From: Takakia lepidozioides
Lineage: Eukaryota > Streptophyta > Takakiopsida > Takakiales > Takakiaceae
DNA length: 64,000 nt
Assembly (NCBI GenBank): GCA_030704615.1
Contig: CM060732.1
Coordinates: forward strand, 5,580,001 to 5,644,000
Direction of reading: 5' to 3'
The translations under genes and the position numbers were made by a program. The notes under the pieces were generated by a model. That model was not told the DNA's origin. It was given only the letters and a program-made list of their open reading frames with translations, and ran no database searches. Each line of letters starts with the position of its first letter. The first letter of the stretch is position 1. Shown here piece after piece: positions 20,715-33,000 of the stretch.

Positions 20715-21300
20715 GCTAGGGGGGCGATTGTGGCAGACTACTTTATTGTGCATATATATGTGGTGTGGTTTGGACAACGAGTTGTGTGTGTTGTAGCGAT
20801 ATGTATGCGCACGACAGCTGTCAAGTTAAATAAGAGAGTGTGGAAAACAACTAGAATAAAGAGTTATTTGTATTTAGCACTTGGATTTCGGTCAAGTGTT
20901 AAATCAGTGTGTCAAGTTTAGTTTGCCACTGAACGCCTTATCTTCACGAGAGCGGCAGTCGCGTGGCTCATCTATCTCGAGTTGAGTATGCGCGACCGAG
21001 CTCCTGCATGCGTTTAGATCTGAGTGTACTCATGATGGGAGTGTAGGTTGTTGTGGGGGGGGAGTCCCCATAGATTGGGGTGCCCCTGGCTCGACTCCTA
21101 TTTCAAAGAGTGATGTTGAGGGATTTCATATGAGGGTGTGTGTGAGAGTGTGTGTCCTTTCTAGTTTGCTTATCAATTGTGGCAGACTATTTTATTGTGC
21201 ATATATATGTGGTGTGGTTTGGACAGCGATGTAGTTGTGTAGCGATATGTATGCGCACGACAGGGACATGTCATAAACTGAAACTTGTAAGGTCTTGTGG
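20715..21300 (+). repeat. Gypsy polypurine tract and LTR pieces
   Basis: A purine run AGGGGGGCGAT precedes TGTGGCAGACTACTTTATTG at 20729, a typical start of a 3' LTR. A second start, TGTGGCAGACTATTTTATTG, occurs at about 21179, about 450 bp later. Both continue through GCATATATATGTGGTGTGG and TAGCGATATGTATGCGCACG. So there are two partial LTR copies, or one LTR with an internal duplication. The far boundary was not found. Confidence 0.5.
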
Positions 21301-21362
21301 GACGCCACGCGCGGTCATCATGAGCCACGGGTTTCCAACCTCCCTTGCACCTGAAGAATTCT

Positions 21363-21551
21363 AAAGATGACGTTGTGAGGCATTTCCGTACCTCCAGAAA
21401 TGCCTTGGCTAACTATTGCGGAGGATGGTGGTAGGCGGCCATTGGTATTCTTCTGTGCAGCCACTAGCAACACGCGGCCTCCACACGACAACACATAAGG
21501 ATCATCTCTTATGCCTCGAGGGCGTCCATGCACATCGAGGTCTGTTGTCAC
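21363..21551 (-). pseudogene. Possible F-box/kelch protein fragment
   Basis: The minus-strand frame encodes DPYVLSCGGRVLLVAAQKN and later EMPHNVIF. Spacing of the CGGRVLLVAA and MP.N motifs resembles the C-terminal half of plant F-box proteins of the kelch-associated type. It is short, lacks an F-box and has no neighbours of that kind, so it is at most a gene fragment. Low confidence. Confidence 0.25.
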
Positions 21552-22212
21552 TGACTACGACATGAAGGATGTCCGTAAGAGATTAACCTACTCGATGTTT
21601 GATAATTTTGTTGGAGGTTGAGGCTTCAAACCTTGAGGGCAAAGTGTTTGAAAGCAGTTTTGAAGATCAAAATGCTTAAATCAGAATTTTAGTTGGGGAA
21701 ACCCTGGTAGCATGATGTCAATGGTAGATCTTAATGTAACGTGACTAGATTATCATTCGGGCACAAGGGCCATTGTAATATCGGGTTGGCGTTTCTAAAT
21801 AGGCTCTGAAAGAGTTTGTATCTTGCTTGATCCATGCTCGCAACAGTGTGTCGGAGCTAATGTCCATAGGGCCTTGTCAGTCTGGACACTTGCCCCAAAA
21901 ATACTGCAGCAAACTCTGAAACTGTATTTTTTCCTATGGAAGCAAAACCACCTTAATCCTAGTATTCTGGTGGCACCACCATTTGGATTGGGAGATAAGG
22001 AACAAGTCAAACTGGAAGATACAAATTTTGGGGCCCATTTGATCCAACATATGTTTTCTTTCTCTCTCTATCTACGTCTCTCTGCAGCCCCCTCATCAAT
22101 CACAAGAGGGCTCTCAAGGGTGCGAGTTGGCGGGGCGTGCAAACAATTAAAGTGAGTTAGACCCTCACATATCAAAGCTTAACGAAAATAAAATAAAATA
22201 AAAATAAAATAG
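21552..22212. other. No gene recognised
   Basis: A plus-strand frame at 21823-22155 (about 110 codons, with KILQQTLKLYFFLWKQNHL) has no motif I can place. It could belong to a retroelement, but no catalytic or zinc residues support that. CT-rich and AAAATA-rich simple stretches occur near 22060 and 22190-22230. Confidence 0.3.
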
Positions 22213-22683
22213 TCAAACAAATAAATAAAACTTGAAGATGAAAAGAAAGAAACTTGCCAGAGGCGCATGCTCAAAGGCAACGGTGGCCGAAATTGGAATC
22301 CCGAATGATGTCAAGAGTTGTGCCTTATCTTGAGGAGAGGCTGCTTGCCAAACCAAGCTGAGATTGATACCAGAAGTTGGGCTCGCAGAGAGACGTGGTG
22401 TAGGCCCCATATGTCTTGACTCTTGGGCAGTAATAGTAGGAGACAAAGTACGTGCCCCATTGTGGGGCCCGGGGGGCTCAGTAGACATAAGTTGTGATGA
22501 GGTCCTAGTTGTAATATTCAAGCGAGGGGACCTACGAGCGGAGGGCGTAGATTCAGCCGCGGGTCTCAAAGCGGTTTTCTTCTTTGCCAAGGTATCGCGC
22601 GTTACACGCGGTTGGATTAAAATTGGATTTTCTGGTCTACCTTTCTTCTTCTTTTGAGGGGACTTATCCTTGTCCCCGACCAT
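22213..22683 (-). CDS. Unknown basic, low-complexity protein
   Basis: Taking the ATG at 22683 gives about 156 codons. The N-terminus is strongly basic (DKDKSPQKKKKGRPEN) and looks like a nuclear localisation signal. A Ser/Thr/Pro-rich middle (STPSARRSPRLNITTRTSSQL) follows, then a short helix (NLSLVWQAASPQDKAQLLTS). The last residues run into an A/T-rich hydrophobic stretch and may not be translated. Similar basic Ser-rich proteins are often retroelement gag or ORF1 products. No partner genes are visible nearby. Confidence 0.3.
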   Translation of the reverse strand: MVGDKDKSPQKKKKGRPENPILIQPRVTRDTLAKKKTALRPAAESTPSARRSPRLNITTRTSSQLMSTEPPGPHNGARTLSPTITAQESRHMGPTPRLSASPTSGINLSLVWQAASPQDKAQLLTSFGIPISATVAFEHAPLASFFLFIFKFYLFV

Positions 22684-22884
22684 GTTTGTAAATACAAATA
22701 AACAATTACAATAAACAGAAAGACCCATTCAGAAAAAGATTAAGAGAACTTACACAAAAAGTTAGTGTATTAATATTATTTTTGGTAATACAAAACCAAC
22801 AAAACAAAAACATTAAAAAGAATTGTAAGACAAAATCCATGGACCTCGCAAAGGAAATCAAACACAAAAAAACCACAACACAAG

Positions 22885-23410
22885 CCCCCATCGGGGGTGG
22901 GGTGGTTGTGAGCTACAACCCCCCTTGCGAACATACATAGCCCGTGGGAAGGCGAGATAGACAGGCGGGAGAGGGAGCAAATGAATCAAACCAAAAGAAT
23001 GGAAAAAAAAACCCCCATTGGGAGCGGGGTCGGTCAGTCACAATCTTATCAAGAGGGCTGTGGGTGAGGTGGCCGAGCAGTAGGGCGAGTGCGGAGCAGC
23101 ATGGATGAGCACCAGACGGACCTGCAAGGCCGATTTGGAGTCACCTAAGCAATCAAGCCAAGGAAAATAAAATAAAATAAAACCCATTAGGGGAGAGTCT
23201 GCTGCAAGCTGAAGCATCCCTTGCGCACATACACATGCTGTGGGAAGGCAAGACATACATGTGGGAGAGAGGGAGCAAAGATCAAGCCAAAGAATTGGGG
23301 AAAATAAAAACCCCATTGGGGGCGGGGTCTGTCAATCACAGCCTTACCAAGAGGGGCGCGGGTGAAGTGGTCGAGCAGTAGGGCGAGCGCGGAGTAGGGC
23401 GAGCCTCGCT
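22885..23410. repeat. About 296-bp tandem duplication
   Basis: Two diverged copies, one starting near 22885 and one near 23185, share a GTGGGAAGGCGAGA/GTGGGAAGGCAAGA block (22950 and 23241), GGGAGAGGGAGCAAA and a TGG(T/C)CGAGCAGTAGGGCGAG stretch. They are linked by AAAATAAAATAAAATAAAAC. Open frames over them are not gene-like. Confidence 0.65.
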
Positions 23411-26400
23411 GGAGTTTGAAATAAGGGAGATTATTCAAAGGACTATTCAAAAGCTTCCAAGCTCCATTTCCAATAGTTATTGTTCTCCTTTTCTGCTTAG
23501 GCTTTTGCCTTTATCATCTTCAACTATGACATTGGCTTCCAATTAGTACCTTTATGATGACCCTTAATGAGTGCATCATGCCTCCCTGTTTGTTTGCTAT
23601 CTCCCTCTCTGTCCCCCTCTCTCAAGGGATCTGTTCCTCATTTCACTGCCTACGGCGTGTGCCTTATGGTTGGTTCGGGGGTTTTTAGTTCTTTTCCCCT
23701 TACTAATTCCAAATAAAGCGTTCTCAAGGCCTCTGTCCACCTATTTTATTGTATACATGCATGCTCACATTAACCCTAAAGGGACGAGTTAGTTTTGGCA
23801 CTTTTGGGTCAAAACAATATATACGCTGATGTGCCTAGCTATATCTTCCTACCCTCATACATCCGACATGAACCCTCTCACAAAGTCTTGGCAGATTTCA
23901 CCATTCTAATTGGGAGATTATAACAAAAAACAATGACACAATTTGGAACCGAAATGAAAATTGCATCACAAGATTTCATTTGACCAAGAAAATTTTGTGT
24001 ATCGCGCACCTTGTTTGGTTAAACTCCCCTTCAAGTCATAGTTATTCGCTTTGGTGCAAACGTCTAACTCCCAAACTGGCCGCTAGACCAACTTGGAGCT
24101 TCGGCTGCTTATCGGGGCATAATGGTCCCCCCTCACACGACGGCCCCCAACCATTCGGGCAAGATGGAAATCCCTATTGGTTGAAGGCAGTCCGAACTAA
24201 CTCCCCACACTTTGGTCCCTTTCGAGTGGTTTGCTTGCTTGCTTCACTAGCTTTTGGTCGCTTAACGGACTTGCACTGTTCTCGGGGTTATTATTCCATA
24301 TATATATGCTTCTGTATGTGTCGGCGGTCTCACAAACAAGCCCAAGTGAACCACAACCGTGAACCTCGACTCCCTCTGATGAATCACGGTGAGTCTTGAC
24401 CCACCCACCATAGCCCCAAGGCTCCCCACGACTCGACCCGCACAAGGCCTCAACCCCGCGGTGAGTCCTATGCCACCCCCATTATGACTCCCTATGCTAT
24501 GACCACCCCACTCGGAGCCCCCATCACAACACGGGTGCGGGGTTCCACATAGTGAGCGTCTCCGCCCTAGTCAGTCAGCCCCCACTCCTACCGTTGCCGC
24601 TGCCCCCACCAGAGGGACAACCCATTTGTGTTCGACATTCTGCAAGTTGCAAATTTTTCTGGGATGAATGGCTTGCATATTCACAATTAAGGGCCCATAG
24701 GAGGTGTTCTCTCAAAATTTCAGAGTGAAAGATCAAAAATTGGTTGGGCTGCTTTGTATGTGAATTTAAAGGGGGTAAATTATCCAAATTTGCTATATTA
24801 ATAATGTTAACACTCCTAAAATGTCCCACGATTTTACTGGAAATCCAATTTCCTACGGTGAATCTATGCTTTGCTGTAATCTAGACCACAAAAAGTAATT
24901 TAGAGCAAAATTCCAGGTTGGATGAATAATTTGTGAGTTTCTTGACCACTGGCAAGTTAGGCAAGTGGCAAGCTTCCGACCTGCCATGTGGGCGATCCAC
25001 TTGCGGAGCGGGGACTTCTTCACACTTCAAAATATCTAGCGTGTCAAAAATTCTAGTCGTGTGAGGCATAATTGTTTTCAGGCACCATTTGTTGGAGCGC
25101 GCTGGGCCACATTTTTCATTCAGATATCACCTTCAGCTGGATCCATCCACAAAACCGGCGTAACTAAGAGCCACTTCGCCGATGCAGGGCCACAATTTTC
25201 ATTCAGATATCACCTTCATCCAAATCCATCCACGAAAGATACAACATGGATGAAACATGCTGGTTGGGTTGAAGTCGAGAGGTTAACTTGTACATATACA
25301 TGTTCTTTTACTTATTTTTGGCTTGAAATTTGGAGAGGTTTTTTTTGGGCAAGTTCAACATCATATAGTTCTGCAGCACATTACACTATGTATGTATGGT
25401 TCACAAACGAACCAAGCCCGAGCCTATTTCTGACCCCTTGCGTGAACCTAGGTCCAAAGCCACCTTATTGGTGTTGAACCTACAAAATTCGTCAAAGCTG
25501 TAGGTTTGTCGACATTCTCATGTCTGAACCTAAAGAATTACCTAAAGAATTTTGCCTGTTCACCTGCTCACCGAAGTTCATTCCCCCTTTCCAATACAAT
25601 AGAATAGCCATAAATTTTAATAGCAAAGATGTTGTAGTCATCAAATTGAGTCCAAAGCACTGTGACATGGTTTTCATGAGTATTTGTCCCAGCAGGGCAC
25701 GTCTTACAACAACCTGGAAAACAAAACTCCACTTGCACTTCAACAACAATCGAAACTTGCAACTAGTTTCAGGAGGTAAGTTGAATTTCATATTTATAAG
25801 CTACTAACAATCAGCTGCACATGTTCAAACCATGGAGAGTAGTATGGCACTTGCCATGGCAAAACAAACAGATTCTATCCCCTCTGTAATTGTACAAACA
25901 GACATCGTACAACATACACTTGCTGAGTGACAAATGATGGTGATTAGTGACTGCCCACGTGCTTTTGGAGACAAAAATGTATAAGTTCACATGTTGCTGA
26001 CACTCTTTTTCGAAGATTAGGATCACACAACGTGCTCAAAAGTAATGAACACCTTTCCGACGGAAAAAAACCCCACAGAAAAAGAAGAAATGTCCTCGAT
26101 ACAACACTGCCGTGGGATTACTGAAGTGAGGATATCTACCCTCATGAGCAGGCCTTCCAGATCTCTGAAGGATAAACAGCATGTCAGCACATCACCATAG
26201 ATTTGAGAGCCCAACCTTTTCTAGAATGTCTGTGCCTGCTTGTCCATCAAACCGCCATACAGCACCCAGGTCAGTGCTGCTCCTTGAGTAACGGCCATCT
26301 GACACCCACACTCTTCTCCGTCAACTCCTCCCTGCCATTATTGCACAAAATGCACTACAAGTGAGAGAGAGATATGCATAAGGGTCAAACGATGGTCAAA

Positions 26401-27071
26401 GATTCGAATACCAGCAGATATGAAAGTACTGCCATGCGTTTAAAGATCAAACTTTGTATAGGAGGTTCCATAAACAGCAGGGAACTAGCTAAAGGGTTAT
26501 ATATTCTGTGCATTGCATATACAAGCACTCAAGCTTGAAGCACAATTTACTGCCTATGAGACAGGGTTGATTGGACCACTAATGATCATCTATCAAAACT
26601 TCACTGCTCTTTTGTCTATTTACTTGCTGATCAGCTCACCATGATTCCCAAAATAACATAATGAAAGAAACATGTACCAGCAGACTCAAACGTTGTCAGT
26701 CTCGCTTTTCTCTCCTCATCTCTGTGCCAACATTCTGTGCACCAGGTGGTGAATGAATCTGGCTATTTGAGCAGACAGGATTGCTGCATTGAAATTCGCC
26801 ATCCTGCCTGCTTAGTGGCATCTTTCTGCAGACCCAACAACAAGCACTTATAATAAAACAGTTACAAGACTACAGAGCTCAATATCACACAGCATTAACT
26901 ACATTTGACTGAACTGGACCTCCAAACTCACCTTACTAATGATGTGACCCAAAACTTTACATCACACCTACCCAAATGAACAAGAAGGCTGGTACAATAC
27001 ACAAACAAGGGAAAGACATGGATTGTCTTCAACGGCAGGGTGGGAGGTAAAAAGCATGCACAAAAACAGAC
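23411..27071. other. Long non-coding stretch
   Basis: No gene is supported. The only clear structure is a short tandem duplication at about 25103-25230, where GGGCCAC.ATTTTTCATTCAG and ATATCACCTTCA occur twice about 84 bp apart. The part from about 26.9 kb to 27071 lies downstream of the KDM3 stop codon and probably includes its 3' untranslated region. I could not identify a polyadenylation signal for it with confidence. Confidence 0.4.
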
Positions 27072-30000
27072 TCACTTGGGCTGGCAACCCAGAACCTGAA
27101 GTTTCTCCACTGCTTCCTTGGCTGCATACAGCATCATCTTCTTCACCTGCAGCCCAATCAAGCCACATCTCTTTATGAGGGCTTGTAGAGAAAAGCTCAG
27201 TACCTTCCTTGCTACAGTAGCTGTCTTAAAGGCGACAAAAAACGTACCTCCAGCTTATCTTCATTTGCCCGGTGATTGGTAGGCAGCAGACGAAACTCGT
27301 CTGTCAATCGTACACACTCTTGTACATTCTCAGGAGAGACAAAGTCGAGAGCCACCTTAATGCACGACTGCATCACCCACCCAGCTTCCCTCCATGAGAT
27401 GCATGCTATTTGGTACCCATCTCTGTATTATAATATGTAAGCATGATTTAAGCACCAAACCTGCTAAATAGCTGGGAACCCACCTTCAAGTTGCGCACTT
27501 GATGTGGACAACCTGCTGGAATGAACACTGCTTCACCATAATTCTGCTCGAACGTCCAGGCTTCGATTTCTACACCGATTGGATGCTTGTCAAAACACTT
27601 ATATGGAATATACAGACCCGCAGCTTTCCCCAGCACACTAACTGATAGCTTCAAATATGTGACGGGAAGTAGGCCAAAGGGCCAGTTAAGTCCCCTACAG
27701 ACCATCACCAAAGCAAGCATTGCAGAACATCCAAATAAGCCACTGTGAGATCCCTGACTTCATTTGAAAGGGGTAGCATCAGCCATATTTTGAGATGCAC
27801 AAATGCATGCAACCTTTCTTTTCAAAGAGCGAGGATAAGGGAAGGACAAGGCCTACTAATTTTGAACCCCTTAGTAGTGCCAAAAACCACTCCCTAAAAG
27901 TGCACTTGAAGTTACTGGGATCTTGAGCTATGCTTAAACAAACCTGATAATTTGTAAGCAAAGCTCTGTTTCACATAACAAGGAACAAACCTGAACAACC
28001 TACTTTCATGCACCAAGGATCCTATGAGTGAGTGAAGAAGGTTGTAAGAGGCTGAAACTGTTCAAACTTACGAAATTCTTCCTTCAGCTTCCGTTTGTGC
28101 TCCTCATCTAGGTAGAAGGTCTGATCATGAATGGGATGTGTTACCTGCAGCAAGAAACCCTCCTGTCAAGACATCCAGAACCAACAGCCAGAGGGCCTCT
28201 CTGCCAAGAAAGGTGTGTTTGCTCCTCTTATTAACAAAACCAAACAGGAGAGCATCCATAATAACAACCTCAAGCAGGGGCAGCAGAGACCCTTACAGAA
28301 TCTATAGTGCTCTGCTTAATGTGGTGGAACTCCTTCCTGTGTGCACTCAAGTACTCCTGCAGTTTAGGTACATCTTGCCGTTGGAAGATGTCCCACAATG
28401 CCCCTCCATACGCTGGTGGCTGAACAACTATGCATTTAGGATCTTTCTTGCTAAACATGCCCATCTCATCTTCTTCTCTTTTGCCAACCTCGACCTCAAG
28501 CTGCTGCCCATTAGCTTCAATTGGGGAGCTCCCAAGTTTTGTATGTGCATCTTGCAGTACCTGTGTAGTGAAGGGTGTCCTGATACTTACAGATGGTTTA
28601 GGAAGTGGGTTATCCTCACGCTGCTCAGTGAGCTGCTCCCCATCAGCTTCGAGCGATGGGTGTCCAAGGTCAGCAACTGCATCTGGCAGCACCACTGCAC
28701 TGGAATTTGCAGCAACAGCATCCCCACACTCCAAGTTTGCTTCACCTGGGGACTGATCCGCAACCTGCTCTGTGTCCTCACAACATTTGCCCTCTTCTTT
28801 GTACTTCTTGAGGAGTTTTGCACCACCCTTTTTTTGCTTTACGCGGGGCTTCATTACAGTTGTATGTGTCAAAACATTCACCTGCAACATTCCAGCAGAT
28901 AAGGCACATTGCTTGTTCCTTTGCATGGCCAAGATCCATATATAGGTCATCCCTCAGAAAACCTGGCCCATCTACATCCCCACTGCTTACTACAACGAGC
29001 GAAATATACAGTGCTATTCCAGTAAAAAGCACCATCTCACCGCATCAGACATGTCACAGTGCAACTTGGTCACTGAGTCACCAATACCGAGCTCCTTATG
29101 AAGTCCGTAGGCAATGTAAGTCTTAGGGCCCAAATCAGGCTTTAAAGCCCTTTTGGGGAGCTTGGCAGCTAAATTTAGCATGCCACCCCTGGGATCCGTA
29201 TATTCCTGAAATGGAAGAGCAGCAAGAAAGTCAGCCCCATGACGCGGAAGGCGATCTTCAAAATGGGTTGATGGTGGCCAATCCTTCAGCTTCAACATTG
29301 CAGGGAACCCCCTCTTATCAAACCGCCCCTCCTCATAGCCGGTGAAAAACTGATGGATGTTTATTTCAACCTGCACCCCGTCATCCAAGACACTTATCAC
29401 TAACACATTTTACGGATGACTACGGACCTATAAAACGAATCCTCCAAAATAGAATTGAACCTTGTCACACCTCACACCAATCCTGGCAATCCAGAGCTCT
29501 AACTGTCGTGGTCTCCTCTTTGAACTTTTTCTTTGTGGTCTCCCGAACTGCACGCCACATAACCATAGGTTCCCAGCTGAGACCTGTAGCACCTTCCAGC
29601 ACATCCCGCACTATAACTGGTTCACCTTGCTTCCAATGCTTCTGAAAATGTGCTAAGCCCTCTGTCTGAACATCTGCTAAGCTTGGGCAATATATATAGT
29701 TAACACCGTCATCAGCTCGGTGAGCAGCTAGCCGCAAATTCTTGGTTCCTGAGCTGGGCACATCACAGTAGCTGCAGCCACCCTGAAACTGGGGTTCACT
29801 TGTCTCATAGTCACCTAGTAGGTCCTCAGCATCCTTGGTCAGCCTGGCAATCCAGTCAGGCTCAAATAGTGTCTTCAATTCTAGCAAGTAGGAACCACCA
29901 CAGCCACCTAGCAGGAGTGGCGGACAAGGAATAGTGCCATCTGCATGGGCTGTCCAAGCAGGCATTGGCAAGGGGTCTTCCCTATCTGGTTGGTCCGAGT

Positions 30001-33000
30001 GCTCTTTCATAACCCTCTCCTGTGGTTGGTGCTGCCCTGATTCCACCTGGAGTCCTCCTGGTCGGCGTCCCGCATGTAGCTCGCTGCAGCAAGTTAGGCA
30101 CAGATCGTACTCGCATTCTGGACAGCTCCTATGGTAATCCACAATGGAAGTCCTACAGTTGTCACTGTGGCACATGCACCCACAAGCTTGAACTTCTTAG
30201 GCAGACTGATACAACAACATTTGGACTACGATATTATGGCAAAAATCCTTATTCAGTAGAGGGAGAGACACGAAGAGAAAATTTATCACATCCACAGAAG
30301 GCCCTGAGCCGATGGGACACAGGAGGAAAAAGAGAGAGAGAGAGAATGTACTCCTAAGACGTTGTTTGCCGTAGCCTTGTGGCCATTGACCCTGCGCCCA
30401 GTTTGAGCGGAACACAAAGGGACAGAAACTATCTTTGTCACAGGCTGACACTGGTAGTATGACTTACCTTGAAACATGCAATTGATCCGAGTTTTCCAGA
30501 TATCCTCTAGAAATTCCTTCACACAAACATCAATCTGCTGTGTGATTTGCCCAATAACTAGACCCCAAAAGGGCCTGGGCTTTTGGCTCAGCCATGAGAT
30601 TTCCAAATATGGCAAACAGAGGTACAGGAACAATTCCTAATGAAGAGGATGTCTCTCTGGTGAGAGTACCAAAGACAATGCATCAGAAAGTGGATATTGT
30701 CTTCAGGTTGCCCACACAACGGGCACTTACAATCCCCTTTCCTCTCTGCGTCTGTTTGCTGTTCAAAGGTAGGCTTCCCGCCCTGAATTCAAATTTCAGT
30801 TTAGTGCCGAGAGTGGGTAGACCCTTGAGGTTATCCATGATGGCCCCACCCATGTCACAGTCTGCAAACAAGTTCAGGGAAGTTTTCTGCCTACCTTCAT
30901 TTTCCTCAGAAAAAATCCTGGCAACAGACATGGCTTTGGACACTACAGAGTCTCTCATCTCCGAGAGAGGGAGAGAATGTACTCATAAGACCTTGTTTGC
31001 CGTAGCCTTGTGGCCATTGACCCTGCGCCCAGTTTGAGCGGAACACAAAGGGACTGAACCTACCTTTGTCACGGGCTGACGCCAGTAGTAAGACTTACCT
31101 TGGAATAAACAATTGATCCGGGTTTTCCAGATATCCTCTAGAATTCCCTTCACACAAGCATCAATCTGCTGTGCAAGGTTTGCCCAATAACTAGGCCCCA
31201 AAAGGGCCTGGGCTTTTGGCTCAGCCTCGAGACTTTCAAAGGTGGTAAACAGAGGTACAGGCACATCCCCTTGATAGATTTGAGGAGAGTGTCTCTCTGG
31301 TGAGAGAACCCCGGACAATGAATCAGAAAATGAATGTTGTCTTCAGGTTGCCCACACAACGGGCAATTGCACTCTCCCTTTCCTCTCTGCTTCTGTTTGC
31401 TGTTCAAAGGTAGGCTTCCCATTTCAGTCTAGTGCCGAGAGTGGGTAGACCCTTGAGGTCATCCATGATCCTCCCCCATGTCACAGACTGGAAACAAGTT
31501 CAGGGAAATATTCTGCCTAACTTCATTTTCATCCGACAATTTCCTGGCAACAGACATGGCTTTGGACACTACAGCCTCTAGGTCAGAGTTATCCAGCAGG
31601 GTCAAGACTTGCAGATTGAGAGTCAGATCCTTGAGAATCTCTTCTACTCTCTTCCGCCAGGACTTAGCCTGTTTGACAGCGCGATCCTGTTTCCAAGATA
31701 TAGAGTCGATTAACTTAGGATATCTGATGTTGGACATATGTTGCAGCTGACCCCACCATCTGACCTTGAATTCATCTCGTCGGGAGCTTAAAGAAGGGAT
31801 GCCACACTCACCCCGAACAGCCACATTGGCTATTTCGAGCATGCTGACATGCACTCCTTAAGCACCCCCACTTGAATAGATTCTAGAGACTTAGCCTGGT
31901 CGGAGTTATCACCCATATTGCAGATGCGTACTCCAAGGCAGGTCTAATAACGTGACAAAGCATGGTTTTCTTGACCTCAGAGTTGATCCTCTGCAGTGGA
32001 AAAATTTAGTGAGACCCAGCGCTTTGCGCTTGCCAGTTTGAACAACTTTCTGCATATGTGCATCCCAATTACAGTCTGTTGTGTGTGGTTTGCCCAATAA
32101 CTAGGCCCCAAAAGGGCCTGAACTTTTGGCTCAGCCTTGAGACTTTCAAAGATGGTAAGCAGAGGTTCAGGCACAATTCCCTTGATGGATTTGAAGAGGG
32201 CGTCTCTCTCGTGAGAGTACCCAGGACGATGAATCAGAAAATGAATGTTGTCTTCAGGTTGGCCACACGACGGGCAATTGCAATCCCTCTTTCCTCTCTG
32301 CATCTGTTTGCTGATCAAAGGTAGGCTTCCCGCCCTGAGTTTAAATTTCAGTCTAGTGCCGAGGGTGGGTAAACCCTTGAGGTCATCCATGATGGCCTCT
32401 CCCATATCACAGACTGAAAACAAGTTCAGGGAAGTTTTCTGCCTAACTTCATTTTCATCAGAAAAATTCCTGGCAACAGACATGGCTTAGGACACTACAG
32501 CCTCTAAGTCAGATTTATCCAGCAGGGTCAAGACTTGCAGGCTTAGATTCAGATCCTTGAGAATCTCTTCTACTCTCTTCCGCCAGGAATTAGCCTGTTT
32601 GACAGGGCGATCCTGCTTCCAAAAAATAGAGTCAATTAACTTAGGATATCTGATATTAGACATATGTTGCAGACCCCACCATCTGACCTTGAATTCATCT
32701 TGTCGGGAGCGTAAGGAAGGGATGCCACACTTAGCCTGGTTGGAGTTATCAACCCAAACTGCAGATGCGTACTGCGGAGAGAGAGGGAGAGAGAGAGAGG
32801 TGAGCCTCCCAAGCGGGTAATGCATCCAAATCCAGACAAAGCTCATCACTGGCATTAAAAATCATCAGTAGGCAGTTACTGAATAAGCCTCTTGAAAGAC
32901 TCTCCTGAGCTGCATCACACTGATCTCATTCCTAGCCAGAGATATAGGTAGGCACTAGAAATTCATAATTAAAAATGTCTCTTTGCATAAATGCTGAAAA

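Noticed and set aside
28138-28902. 254-codon plus-strand frame
   Set aside because: It is the antisense of KDM3 exons 8 and 9, whose splice sites and protein match are clear.
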